Counted from the stretch's first letter, positions 33,102 through 41,864 are shown. The stretch: 64,000 bases of DNA from 55-13 sp964501275 (GCA_964501275.1 CAZCSP010000012.1:34527-98526), one strand, 5' to 3'. The notes: generated by a model from the letters alone, not told the origin. Translations and numbers: made by a program.

Positions 33102-35612
33102 ATGCTCCGTACGACTTATCTTCACTCCGGGTGGGAGTTTGCCGAGGCCAGTTGGCAGAATGGCGGCGACGAATACCTCTCTTCCCCCGGTTGGCTCCCT
33201 GCCCAGGTTCCGGGGCACGTCCATCTCGACCTGATCCACCACGGGATCATCGCCGACCCTTTTGCTGGGATGAACGAGCTGGGTTGCCAGTGGGTGGATG
33301 AGCGGGATTGGAGCTATCGCACCATCTTCGACTGGAAACCCAACCCCGAGAACCCTCGGCGGGTTTTGCACTTCGAAGGGTTGGACACGGTGTGCGCGGT
33401 CTTCCTGAACGACGAGAAGATCGCCGAGCACGACAATATGTTCCTTCCCTTGGAGGTGGATGTCACGGATCGGCTGATCGAGGGAACCAACACCCTGCGG
33501 ATCGACTTCCAGAGCGCGGTCCGCGTGGGGCACGAGCGGCGTGAGTCTTACTTTAAGGAACAGGGCCTTCCCTTAGACACCGAGCGGTTCTCAGAGCGGC
33601 CCTTTGTGCGAAAAGCGCAGTACATGTCGGGCTGGGACTGGGGTCCCCGGTTGGTCAGTTGCGGAGTTTGGCGGCCGGTGAAGCTGGTGGAGTACAAGTC
33701 GCGGATTCTGGATGTGGTGGTTCACCAGCGCCGGTTGGAAGACGGGTCCGTTGAGGTGTCAGTTGAAACGGAGATCGATGGGGATGGTACGCCTATCCAT
33801 CGCATGGACGGCATGTTCATCTTGGCCAACGAGCTCCATGTCTTTGCACACTCCGTCAATTGGAGCCCAAGAATTCCAAAACTCAATCGGATTGAAACTT
33901 GGGTTGTGGATGACGTCCCCACTGCCTTTGAAACAACGGAGAAGGTTCGAGCGATGGCCCTAGCTATGTGGGAAAAACCTCTCGACAAGTGTGAGGAGGT
34001 TTTTGGCTGGAGCCAGGTGAAGCTTCTTCGCGAATCCGATCAGTACGGCGAATCCTTTGAATTCGAAGTCAACGGTAGGAAAATCTGGGCAAAGGGGGCC
34101 AACTGGATTCCCGACCACTCTTTCCCTTCGACTGTCACGCGCGCCCAATACAACGACCGCTTGGTGAAAGCCAAAAACATGGGCTTTAACATGCTCCGAG
34201 TTTGGGGCGGAGGACTCTACGAGTCGGATGACTTCTACGACCTCTGCGACGAACTTGGCATCCTCGTGTGGCAGGACTTCCCGTTCGCCTGCAGCTACTA
34301 CCCCGATACTGGCGAGTGGAAAGAGGTCGTTCGCAAGGAAGCTGAGTACCACGTTAAGCGCCTCCGCCACCACCCCTGCCTGGCCCTGTGGTGCGGGAAC
34401 AATGAGAACGAGGAGATGAACTACTCCAAGTGGGGCGACGCCGCCAAGCATCCGCCCCGCTACTACGGCGAGAACTTCTACAGCGACGTTTTGCCCGAAG
34501 TGGTCGCCCGACTAGACCCGAAGACCTCCTACATCCGCACCAGCCCCATCGGAAACGCCCCGGTGGACGACCCAATCGCCACCAAACAGCAAGGCCCCAA
34601 CAGCGGCGGCTACGGCGACCAGCACTGCTGGGATGTGTGGCATGGTCGCGGAGATTGGAAGCACTATGCGGACTCTACGGGCCGCTTCAGTAGCGAGTAC
34701 GGCTTCGGCTCCTCTTGCTCCCTGGCCACCTGGGACAAGGTGTTGGACGAGTGGGCCGAGGACTACCCCTTCCGCATGGACGACCCGGTGCTGAAGTGGC
34801 ACGACAAGACGCGCAAGGGCTGGGAGACGTTCGTGGGCTACGTCAAGCTTCACTATCCCGAGCCCAAGACCTTGGCCGACTGGGTGTACTACTCCCAACT
34901 CAACCAACGGGACGCTTTGCGGCTTGGGGTGGAGCACTATCGGCGATCTGAGTTCTGCCGGGGGTCGCTGATTTGGCAGCTAAACGACTGCTGGCCTGTG
35001 CAAAGCTGGGCGATCTTGGACTCGGACGGCAACCGCAAGGCGCTGGCCTACGAGCTTCGGCGGCTGTACTATGAGTCGCTTCTGAGCATCGAGCGCCACC
35101 AGGATCAGGTGAAGGTGCATCTGATCTACGATGGCGAGGAACCAGAGGTCATGCCCTTCCACATCACCCTCGACGCCTATGAGCTTTCAACTGGAAAACA
35201 CTTGGCGAACCTGGGCGATGTCAGTGTGGAGATGAAGAGGGATTCACGGAAGGTGGTCATCGAAGCGTCGGTGAAGGGACTGTCCGTTCCCGACACATTG
35301 CTCTTGGCCTCGGACGGAACGAACACGTCCTGGATGCTCCTCGCCGAACCCAAGAACGCCCGCCTCCCCGAACCCCAGCCGATTTACGCCTCGATGAGCG
35401 ACGAGGGCCTCCTCTGGATTCGAGTCGATCAGCCGGTGGTGGATTTGATGCTCACCGACAAAGACGACGTCGCGAACTTCCACCTAAACAACTTCCTCAC
35501 CCTGCCCCAAGGCGGCAAGGTTTGGTTGGATTACTGGGGGGATGGAGAAGGCCTGAAAGCCAGGTCGCTGGCGGGTTGGCATGAGGTGAGGTTAACCCGG
35601 TCGCCGATCTAA
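33102..35612 (+). CDS. Beta-mannosidase (GH2 family)
   Basis: An 836-aa GH2 enzyme without signal peptide, so probably cytoplasmic. N-terminal jelly roll (GWEFAEASW, PAQVPGHVHLDLIHHGII, WSYRTIF), immunoglobulin-like domain, and TIM barrel with the acid/base Glu in CGNNENEEM (about residue 430) and nucleophile Glu in SSEYGFGS (about residue 530). YMSGWDWGPRLVSCGVWRPV is the beta-mannosidase-specific segment. Cleaves terminal beta-linked mannose, for example from N-glycan cores or mannans. It is an isolated gene with its own TATAAT. Confidence 0.93.
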   Translation: MLRTTYLHSGWEFAEASWQNGGDEYLSSPGWLPAQVPGHVHLDLIHHGIIADPFAGMNELGCQWVDERDWSYRTIFDWKPNPENPRRVLHFEGLDTVCAVFLNDEKIAEHDNMFLPLEVDVTDRLIEGTNTLRIDFQSAVRVGHERRESYFKEQGLPLDTERFSERPFVRKAQYMSGWDWGPRLVSCGVWRPVKLVEYKSRILDVVVHQRRLEDGSVEVSVETEIDGDGTPIHRMDGMFILANELHVFAHSVNWSPRIPKLNRIETWVVDDVPTAFETTEKVRAMALAMWEKPLDKCEEVFGWSQVKLLRESDQYGESFEFEVNGRKIWAKGANWIPDHSFPSTVTRAQYNDRLVKAKNMGFNMLRVWGGGLYESDDFYDLCDELGILVWQDFPFACSYYPDTGEWKEVVRKEAEYHVKRLRHHPCLALWCGNNENEEMNYSKWGDAAKHPPRYYGENFYSDVLPEVVARLDPKTSYIRTSPIGNAPVDDPIATKQQGPNSGGYGDQHCWDVWHGRGDWKHYADSTGRFSSEYGFGSSCSLATWDKVLDEWAEDYPFRMDDPVLKWHDKTRKGWETFVGYVKLHYPEPKTLADWVYYSQLNQRDALRLGVEHYRRSEFCRGSLIWQLNDCWPVQSWAILDSDGNRKALAYELRRLYYESLLSIERHQDQVKVHLIYDGEEPEVMPFHITLDAYELSTGKHLANLGDVSVEMKRDSRKVVIEASVKGLSVPDTLLLASDGTNTSWMLLAEPKNARLPEPQPIYASMSDEGLLWIRVDQPVVDLMLTDKDDVANFHLNNFLTLPQGGKVWLDYWGDGEGLKARSLAGWHEVRLTRSPI

Positions 35613-35778
35613 GATTTTCTTGGGCTCCATCAACAAATGAAAGCGGCGGCCTCTGAGACCTTCCGAAACAATGGTTGTCCCCGCCTACTTAAATTGACGA
35701 GAACTCAGAAAGGTGGTGGAGATTCCTGGATGCGATTCGGAAAAGCAGAATTGCGAATCTCGTCCTATGATCTTGTTC

Positions 35779-35854
35779 TGGTGGAGATGATGGGATTCGA
35801 ACCCACGACCTCTGCAGTGCGATTGCAGCGCTCTCCCAACTGAGCTACATCCCC
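35779..35854 (-). tRNA. tRNA-Ala (anticodon CGC)
   Basis: On the minus strand: acceptor GGGGATG/CATCTCC, D-arm with AGCTCAGTTGGGAGAGC, anticodon stem CTGCA/TGCAG with loop ATCGCAC (anticodon CGC), T-arm with GGTTCGAATCC, discriminator A and encoded CCA. A TATCCT box lies 14-20 nt upstream. Confidence 0.93.
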
Positions 35855-35885
35855 ATGGAAGGGACTTAGGATACCCCGCGACACG

Positions 35886-36374
35886 CTACGCGTAGTCGAA
35901 GATTTCGGGTTGCTCGGGTTGTTCGGTTTTGGGGAGTCTGGCTAGGAGGCGGGCGCAGGTGTTCCATCTTAGGATCGCGGCGTCGTCGTGGGCGGGGCGG
36001 AGGACTTCGGCTTGCTCGAACTCCTCCATCGCCCGGTTCACCCAATCCACTACCAGGCTCGCGGGCTGGTTCTCCTGAATCTTGGCGCGGGCGTAGCGTT
36101 CCAGGACGACTCCAGTGTAATAGTGGCGCTCATAGTCGTCCGCCAAATTCGCCGCCACCGCCTGCGCATCCTGGGCAACCAGAGATCGGCGGGTGGCGAA
36201 TTGGTCGCCGATCGCCAACAACAGGGTTCGGGTCGCCACCTGGTTCCGGGGATCGACGGCCAATACGTCACGGCAGATGCTTTCCGCCTGCTCGGGCTCG
36301 TTCAGGAGGCGATAGCGCTCCGCAAGTTCCAGAGCTCGGGGCACGGCGTCGTGCGAGATATCTTTGAGTTTCAT
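35886..36374 (-). CDS. TPR-like protein coupled to sdhB
   Basis: A 162-aa all-helical protein with one recognisable TPR-like unit (ALELAERYRLLNEPEQAESI, LAVDPRN) and more degenerate helices after it. The ATG at 36374 overlaps the sdhB stop in ATGA, implying coupled translation. It may assist assembly of the iron-sulfur subunit, but this is inferred only from the overlap. No signal peptide. Confidence 0.7.
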   Translation of the reverse strand: MKLKDISHDAVPRALELAERYRLLNEPEQAESICRDVLAVDPRNQVATRTLLLAIGDQFATRRSLVAQDAQAVAANLADDYERHYYTGVVLERYARAKIQENQPASLVVDWVNRAMEEFEQAEVLRPAHDDAAILRWNTCARLLARLPKTEQPEQPEIFDYA

Positions 36375-37120
36375 TTGCCTTTCCTCCCAAGTTTCCGAAA
36401 GAGCTTGGCGATCGGGTCGTAGAATTCGTCGGCCACCCTCTCCTTCAGCGGGATGATGGCGTTGTCGGTGATCTTGATGTGCTCGGGGCAGACCGTGGTG
36501 CAGCACTTCCCGATGTTGCAATAGCCGATGCTGTCCCTCTTCTTGAGGTCGCTCAGGCGGTCCTCGGTGTCCAAGGGATGCATCTCCAGGGCCGCCGAGT
36601 AGACGAAGAAGCGGGGCCCGATGAACTCGGCGTGCTTCTCGTGGTCGCGCAAAACGTGACAGACGTCCTGACACAGGTAGCACTCGATGCACTTGCGGAA
36701 CTCCTGCACCCGCTCCACATCCTCCTGATAGATGGTCCAGGTCCCGTCCGGGTTGTCGGGCTTGCGCGGCTTGAAGGGCTTGATCTTCTTCTTGACCTCG
36801 TAGTTCCAGCTCACGTCGGTCACCAGGTCGCGCAGGTGGGGGAAGGCCTGCATCGGCTCGACGGTGACGGGCTGGTCGGTCGGCAGGTCGTCCAGGCGGG
36901 TCATGCACATCAGGCGGGGCTTGCCGTTGATCTCAGCGGAGCAGGAACCGCACTTCCCGGCCTTGCAGTTCCAGCGACAGGCCAAGTCGGGTGCCTGCTC
37001 GGCCTGAATCTGGTGGACCACATCTAAAACCACCATCCCCTCGCCCGCCTCAGACTGGTAGTCCTGGAACTGGCCTGTACCGTTTTCACCACGCCAGATG
37101 CGAAACGTCACCTTTGACAT
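36371..37120 (-). CDS. sdhB: Succinate dehydrogenase/fumarate reductase iron-sulfur subunit
   Basis: A 249-aa protein. The N-terminal ferredoxin domain has a [2Fe-2S] ligand set in WNCKAGKCGSCSAEI and LMCMTRL. The C-terminal domain has CIECYLCQDVC and CNIGKCCTTVCPEHIKI for the [4Fe-4S] and [3Fe-4S] clusters. It would pass electrons between the flavoprotein and the membrane anchor. Neither sdhA nor the anchor subunits are adjacent. The start is ATG 37120; the 75 codons upstream in frame read through a repeat. TACACT ends 6 nt before the ATG. Confidence 0.9.
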   Translation of the reverse strand: MSKVTFRIWRGENGTGQFQDYQSEAGEGMVVLDVVHQIQAEQAPDLACRWNCKAGKCGSCSAEINGKPRLMCMTRLDDLPTDQPVTVEPMQAFPHLRDLVTDVSWNYEVKKKIKPFKPRKPDNPDGTWTIYQEDVERVQEFRKCIECYLCQDVCHVLRDHEKHAEFIGPRFFVYSAALEMHPLDTEDRLSDLKKRDSIGYCNIGKCCTTVCPEHIKITDNAIIPLKERVADEFYDPIAKLFRKLGRKGK

Positions 37121-37201
37121 GATGTCAGTGTAAGCCGGATTGCGGATTTTTGGAAGAGGCGGTCGAGTTTGGAGGGCGGAACTTGGGGGAGCGGGAAGCG
37201 A

Positions 37202-37359
37202 TTTGTAGGCGGCGGATGCATTGTGCCGCCGTCTGGCTACCGGCTTCGCGGCAACTGCAAAATCCTCGGACCTGGAGGTCCAAGGCACGGAGACCCGTAC
37301 GTGGACGTCCAGGCTACGCTCGGCCCGCACGGCGGCACAATGCATCCGCCGCCTACAAA
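37202..37359. mobile_element. 158-bp element with 31-bp perfect terminal inverted repeats (family B)
   Basis: Ends 37202-37232 and 37329-37359 are exact reverse complements (TTTGTAGGCGGCGGATGCAT... / ...ATGCATCCGCCGCCTACAAA). The interior of about 96 bp has no ORF. Interior sequence is shared with 32108-32200, so it is a true repeated unit, MITE-like. Single ends also occur at 51710-51739 and 61231-61260. Confidence 0.8.
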
Positions 37360-37379
37360 TCCCCGTACAGATTTGCGGA

Positions 37380-37405
37380 GCCGATCTGGAGATCGGCGGT
37401 CCATC
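37380..37405. repeat. Family A repeat arm
   Basis: GCCGATCTGGAGATCGGCGG and following TCCATC, matching the right arm of 1265-1289. Confidence 0.75.
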
Positions 37406-37466
37406 CTCGCAACATCGCGGTAAGTCCCCTGGGTAGACTCCCCGACATCTTTCCTAAGGATCACGA

Positions 37467-39467
37467 ATGGCAGCGGCAGTTCAGGTAGAAACCGTCAACA
37501 TCACCATCAACGACATCGAGATCGCCGTCCCCAAGGGCGAGCTGATCGTTGAGTCGGTCAAGCGTCTCGGGCTGGAAATCCCTATTTTCTGCTACCACCC
37601 GCGCATGAAGCCGGTGGGGATGTGCCGGATGTGCATCATCGAGGTCGGCTTCAAACAGCCCGACGGAACGGTCCGCAAGATGCCCAAGCCCCAGGCCGCC
37701 TGCACCCTGCCCGCCAGCGAGGGGATGGCGGTCTATACCGACTCGGAGATGGTCCACCGGGATCGGAAGGGCGTTCTCGAGTTCCTGCTCATCAACCACC
37801 CGCTCGACTGCCCGATCTGCGACCGGGGAGGCGAGTGCCCGCTTCAGAACAACACCCTCTTCTACGGCCCCTCGACCTCGCGCTACGTCGAGATCAAGCG
37901 CCACGCGCCCAAGGCGTTCCCGCTCAGCAAGTACGTCACGTTGGACCTGGAGCGGTGCATCCAGTGCGGGCGGTGCGTGCGCTTTACCGAAGAGATTTCC
38001 GGCGATGCCCAACTAGCGTTCCGGTTCCGGGGCGCGAATATGCAACCCTCAACTTTTGAACTCCGGGAGTTCGAATCGAAATTCTCCGGCAACGTAATCG
38101 AGATTTGTCCGGTGGGAGCCCTGACTTCCGCCAAATACCGCTTCCGCGCCCGTCCCTGGGACCTGGAAACCCGTCCCGGCATCTGCACCCTGTGCTCCAA
38201 CGGATGCAACATCTGGTTCGACTACCGAGTCGGCAAGATGGTCCGTATTAACGGGCGGACCAACGACGCGGTGAACGGCGAATGGACCTGCGACCGGGGC
38301 AAGTTTGGGCATGACTTCTATAATTCTTCCAAGCGCCTTACCACCCCGCTGGTCCGCCAAGGCGATAGCCTGACCGAGTGCGACTGGGCGCGAGCCTATT
38401 CCGACGTCATACGAGCCTTTGCCCAGGGCGGCGACAAGGTGGCGGTGATCGGTGGCTCGGACAACAGCAACGAGGACCTCTACACCGCCAAGAAACTCCT
38501 GACCGAAGTCTTTGAGGCCCAGAACTTGGACCACCAGCTAGAGGCCAACCTGGGTCCCAGCATTGTCAATAACTCTATCGCCTCGCTGGAGGACGCCAAG
38601 TCGATCCTCGTCGTCGGCACGTCCTTGGCCGATGAATTGCCGATCGTTTTCCTGCGGGTCCGCAAGGCTTGGTTCGACCATGGAACCAAGGTCATCGTCG
38701 CCCACCACGCGCCGACCGATGTGGATTCGTTTGCCCACCTGGTTCTCCGCTATCGCCCAGGGACCGAGGAGTCGGTGGCGAAGGCTCTCGCAGGGCAGAT
38801 TTCCATCGAGGCGGCGGAGCAGGCGTCCGGCGTCCCGGCCGCCATCCTCAAGGAAGCGGCGAATCTGCTGAATGGGGCGGCCATCGTCGCCACCCAGAAT
38901 CTGACCGACCAAAACTCGGAGGCCGCTTCGATCCTTGCCGGGTTGTCCAACACCAGCTTCAACAGTTACAGCCTGCGGGCAAACGACGAGGGCGCGGCAG
39001 TGCTGTTCAAGGGTAGCGGCAAGAACTCCAAGGAGATTCTGGAAGCTGCCGCTAATGGCGAGATCAAGGCGCTTTGGCTCTTCGGCTCCGACCCGTTTGT
39101 GGACTTCCCGGACCGTGATCTGGTTCAGCGCGCGCTAGAGAACGTCGAGTTCCTGGTTTACCAGGGGATCGCCGAGACCGAGGCGTTCCACTACGCCAGC
39201 GTCGTCCTCCCCCAGACGGCCCCCGCCGAGCAGGACGGTACCTATACCAACTGCGAGCGCCGAGTCCAGCGGATGAAAGCCGTCCTCGATCCCAAAGGCG
39301 AGGCCAAGCCCGCTTGGCGCATCTTCTCGGAAATTTACGTCCGCATGAGACCGTCTACTCCCAAGTTCAATCCGGGCGAGGTGATGGACGAGATCGCCGC
39401 CACCCATCCCCAGTTTGCCGGGGCGCGGTATGGGTCTCTGCCTGACGAAGGCTATCTGCTCGTTTGA
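37467..39467 (+). CDS. nuoG: NADH-quinone oxidoreductase subunit G (NuoG)
   Basis: A 666-aa complex I peripheral-arm subunit. The N-terminal [2Fe-2S] ferredoxin domain has CYHPRMKPVGMCRMC. HPLDCPICDRGGECPLQ and RCIQCGRCVRF hold further [4Fe-4S] ligands. CTLCSNGCNIWFDYRVGK starts the molybdopterin-oxidoreductase-like domain, which in complex I lacks the cofactor. No other nuo gene is present nearby, so this subunit is encoded away from the main cluster. Promoter TAGACT near 37434, with AAGGAT near the ATG. Confidence 0.93.
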   Translation: MAAAVQVETVNITINDIEIAVPKGELIVESVKRLGLEIPIFCYHPRMKPVGMCRMCIIEVGFKQPDGTVRKMPKPQAACTLPASEGMAVYTDSEMVHRDRKGVLEFLLINHPLDCPICDRGGECPLQNNTLFYGPSTSRYVEIKRHAPKAFPLSKYVTLDLERCIQCGRCVRFTEEISGDAQLAFRFRGANMQPSTFELREFESKFSGNVIEICPVGALTSAKYRFRARPWDLETRPGICTLCSNGCNIWFDYRVGKMVRINGRTNDAVNGEWTCDRGKFGHDFYNSSKRLTTPLVRQGDSLTECDWARAYSDVIRAFAQGGDKVAVIGGSDNSNEDLYTAKKLLTEVFEAQNLDHQLEANLGPSIVNNSIASLEDAKSILVVGTSLADELPIVFLRVRKAWFDHGTKVIVAHHAPTDVDSFAHLVLRYRPGTEESVAKALAGQISIEAAEQASGVPAAILKEAANLLNGAAIVATQNLTDQNSEAASILAGLSNTSFNSYSLRANDEGAAVLFKGSGKNSKEILEAAANGEIKALWLFGSDPFVDFPDRDLVQRALENVEFLVYQGIAETEAFHYASVVLPQTAPAEQDGTYTNCERRVQRMKAVLDPKGEAKPAWRIFSEIYVRMRPSTPKFNPGEVMDEIAATHPQFAGARYGSLPDEGYLLV

Positions 39468-39477
39468 GCCTTTAGGG

Positions 39478-39508
39478 ACCACAGATGACGCAGATGTTCA
39501 CAGATGCG
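39478..39508. repeat. Dispersed CAGATG-type repeat
   Basis: ACCACAGATGACGCAGATGT followed by TCACAGATGCG, directly after nuoG; part of a family with copies at 31486 and 63818. Confidence 0.65.
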
Positions 39509-39652
39509 TTGCGGCGGATGGCTTGAAGGGGCATCCTCCGGTCTTTCGGTCTGCCCCCAATTCCCTAATGGCCCCTGCCCCATCAGGTATCATCTTCCCT
39601 CGCGTCGTTCAAGCTTCCCTCTGGCGGCGAATCCTTACCAACGAGAAAATAA

Positions 39653-40078
39653 ATGGCAAAGAAAGTCACCGGAAACATCAAGTTGAACATCCCGGCGGGC
39701 AAAGGAACTCCGGCTCCCCCGGTTGGTCCTGCGCTTGGCCAGGCGGGCATCAACATGATGGAGTTCCTGAAGAAGTTTAACGAAATGACCGCGCCCCAGA
39801 TGGGCTTCGTCCTGCCCGTCGAGATCACGGTTTACGAGGATCGCTCTTACAGCTTTGTCGTCAAGCAGCCCCTCACCTCCGACCTTATCAAGCGAGCGGC
39901 GGGGATCGAGAAGGGCGCCTCCAACCCTAAGACAGACAAGGCGGGCGTCCTCACCAGCGATAAGTTGCGAGACGTCGCCAAGCTGAAGATGGCCGACCTG
40001 AACACCGAGGACGAGGAGATGGCGATGCGAATCGTCGCCGGAGCCGCCCGGTCGATGGGCGTCCGAGTCGAAGGGTAG
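39653..40078 (+). CDS. rplK: 50S ribosomal protein L11
   Basis: A 141-aa protein of exact family length. The N-terminal domain has KLNIPAGKGTPAPPVGPALG and GINMMEFLKKFNEMT, and the C-terminal rRNA-binding domain has IKRAAGIEKGASNPKTDKAG and AGAARSMGVRVEG. It binds the 23S GTPase-associated centre. It is alone here: rplA, rplJ and rplL, which normally follow, are absent, and a terminator stands just downstream. A GGTATCAT box lies about 65 nt before the ATG. Confidence 0.97.
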   Translation: MAKKVTGNIKLNIPAGKGTPAPPVGPALGQAGINMMEFLKKFNEMTAPQMGFVLPVEITVYEDRSYSFVVKQPLTSDLIKRAAGIEKGASNPKTDKAGVLTSDKLRDVAKLKMADLNTEDEEMAMRIVAGAARSMGVRVEG

Positions 40079-40141
40079 GAATTGCTTGAATGCTTGATTG
40101 CTGGATTGCTCGAATCTAGCAATCCAGCAATCAAGCAATTC
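40079..40141. repeat. Inverted repeat GAATTGCTTGA...TCAAGCAATTC
   Basis: Long imperfect palindrome built of ATTGCTGGATTGCT / AGCAATCCAGCAAT. The same repeat forms arms at 44499-44518 and 44587-44609. Confidence 0.75.
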
Positions 40142-40158
40142 AACAATTCCCTGCCGAA

Positions 40159-40194
40159 GGTCCCAGTCGCTGGAGCGGCTGGGGCCTGTTTCTT
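40159..40194 (+). terminator. Rho-independent terminator after rplK
   Basis: GC-rich stem GGTCCCAGTCGCT / AGCGGCTGGGGCC followed by TGTTTCTT. Best intrinsic terminator of the window. Confidence 0.7.
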
Positions 40195-40285
40195 AATCTG
40201 ACGTAGGCAAACTTATAGGATTGTTGAAACCGTCAAGCTTTTTAACGGTCCAATGTTTCGTCGATCTGACGACAATGAAATTAGG

Positions 40286-40864
40286 ATGAAACTCGTCTCC
40301 ACTGCGATCCTCGTTCTGGCAGTTTCCTGGGCGTTCTCACAGAACCCCGAACTCGGCGCTGACAAGGCATCACAGGCGGCGGCCGACGTGTTGCGGGAGT
40401 ACGCAGGGACCGACGGCGCTTTCCTGGCGGCCGGATTGGTCAAGTCCAGCTTCAACAAGGACCGGGACGACCTTGCCGCGCTCATCCAGTTTCCCACCGA
40501 CGAACTGGTGGTGGTCACCATCACCGGCGAGCAGGTGAAGCAGGCGTTCGAGAGGTCCCTATCCCTCTACCCCCAAGAGAACACCAGCTTCCTGCAGATT
40601 TCCGGATTTGAAGTAACCTTCTCCAAAGACGCCCCCTCGGGCCAGCGCGTGACCCAAGTGCGATGTAACGGCGCGGCTCTGGATGAGTCTAAGAACTATC
40701 AGATCGCCATGCCGTCTAGTTTAGGACGGGGCGGATTGGGGTACTTCAAGATATGGGACAAGACCAAGATTACAAAGACGTTCGAAAAAGTGACGCTCGA
40801 ATCCATTCTCAAAGGCAAGCGGTTTACCGAAAATTCGCCGCGCTGGGTCTCCTCGGGCTCCTAG
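40286..40864 (+). CDS. Exported stand-alone 5'-nucleotidase C-terminal domain protein
   Basis: A 192-aa protein with signal peptide (LVSTAILVLAVSWAFSQ). The mature part has ITGEQVKQAFERSLSLY, SFLQISGFEVTFSKDAPSGQ and NYQIAMPSSLGRGGLGY. This is the pattern of the substrate-specificity domain that follows the metallophosphatase domain in 5'-nucleotidases. The metallophosphatase domain is missing here. I use the ATG at 40286, since the frame upstream lacks a signal peptide. The next gene begins inside it. Confidence 0.7.
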   Translation: MKLVSTAILVLAVSWAFSQNPELGADKASQAAADVLREYAGTDGAFLAAGLVKSSFNKDRDDLAALIQFPTDELVVVTITGEQVKQAFERSLSLYPQENTSFLQISGFEVTFSKDAPSGQRVTQVRCNGAALDESKNYQIAMPSSLGRGGLGYFKIWDKTKITKTFEKVTLESILKGKRFTENSPRWVSSGS

Positions 40865-41799
40865 CCGCTTCCGTCTTCGTTCCGATCTCCTGGTCTCAGA
40901 AGGGCCCTGCCGGGCCTCCTTCCACCACTGCCCAAACGGCTTTCGCTTTTGACAAGGTCAAGGCGTGGGATCATCTGGTGAAGCAGTGCTCCTTCGGCAC
41001 CCGACAACCGGGAAGCAAAGGCTACGAATCCACCAAGGCCTACCTGTTGGAGGAGATGAAGAAGCACTGCGAAAACGTACGCCTGCAGCCATTCTCTCAC
41101 AAGTGGAGCGTGAACGGTAAGACGGTCGAGATGGCGAATGTCATTGGGGAGCAAAACTGGAAGGACGCCAAGATTCGCATCCTCCTGCTCGCCCACTGGG
41201 ACACCCGACCGACCTCCGACATGGATGGCGATGAGCATTATCACAAGCCGATCATGGGCGCAAACGACGGGGCCAGCGGCGTGGCGGTTTTGCTGGAACT
41301 GATGCGCGCCACGAAGGGCAAATTGCCAAAGGATGTTGGCGTCATGTACCTGATGACGGACGGCGAAGACCTAGGTCCGGATCTGGATGAGATGTTCCTG
41401 GGCGCCAGAGCTTTTGCCAAGAGCATGCCCAATCCCCGACCCGACTACGGCATCCTGCTCGATATGATCGGGGATAAGAATCTGAAGATTCCGATGGAGC
41501 CCAACAGCCAGCGCTATGCTCCAACTCTGCTAAAGGAGTTCTATCTGAATGCCGCCAAGATCGGTCTCCGAGACACTTTCCCAATGAACCTAGGCCCGAT
41601 CATCGAGGATGACCATATCCCCCTGAACGAAGCCGGTCTCCCCACCATCGACCTGATCGACTTCGACTATCCCTACTGGCATACGCAACGCGACACGGTT
41701 GACAAGTGTTCGCCGGAGTCGCTTAACAAGGTCGGAATGGCTTTGGAATCATGGCTGTTGAAGGAGCCGCCGTTTGAGATCAAGAAGCGGGGGTCGTAG
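40753..41799 (+). CDS. M28-family metallopeptidase / glutaminyl-peptide cyclotransferase-like protein
   Basis: A 348-aa protein. After a basic N-terminus comes a hydrophobic signal or anchor segment (FAALGLLGLLAASVFVPISW). The catalytic domain has LLLAHWDTRPTSD, KPIMGANDGASGVAVLLELM, YLMTDGEDLGPD and EDDHIPLNEAGLPTIDLID, the zinc-ligand pattern of M28B and bacterial glutaminyl cyclases. The first usable start codon in frame, ATG 40753, lies 112 bp inside the previous gene in another frame. No start codon is available closer to the signal segment, so the overlap seems real. Confidence 0.8.
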   Translation: MGQDQDYKDVRKSDARIHSQRQAVYRKFAALGLLGLLAASVFVPISWSQKGPAGPPSTTAQTAFAFDKVKAWDHLVKQCSFGTRQPGSKGYESTKAYLLEEMKKHCENVRLQPFSHKWSVNGKTVEMANVIGEQNWKDAKIRILLLAHWDTRPTSDMDGDEHYHKPIMGANDGASGVAVLLELMRATKGKLPKDVGVMYLMTDGEDLGPDLDEMFLGARAFAKSMPNPRPDYGILLDMIGDKNLKIPMEPNSQRYAPTLLKEFYLNAAKIGLRDTFPMNLGPIIEDDHIPLNEAGLPTIDLIDFDYPYWHTQRDTVDKCSPESLNKVGMALESWLLKEPPFEIKKRGS

Positions 41800-41864
41800 G
41801 CATTGTCGGAAACCGGAGATGCTTGCAAAAAAGGGCGGTGCGGACTTTTCGAGCCGCTCTCAAA

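Larger units (their letters stand above)
37121..37466. other. Intergenic stretch holding a promoter pair and repeats
   Basis: Contains the sdhB -10-like box (37127-37132, minus), the family B element (37202-37359), a family A arm (37380-37405), and towards nuoG a TAGACT at about 37434 with AAGGATCACGA just before its ATG. No gene. Confidence 0.8.

Noticed and set aside
35637..35843. Plus-strand frame ending MGFEPTTSAVRLQRSPN
   Set aside because: It is the antisense reading of tRNA-Ala(CGC), a well-known false gene.
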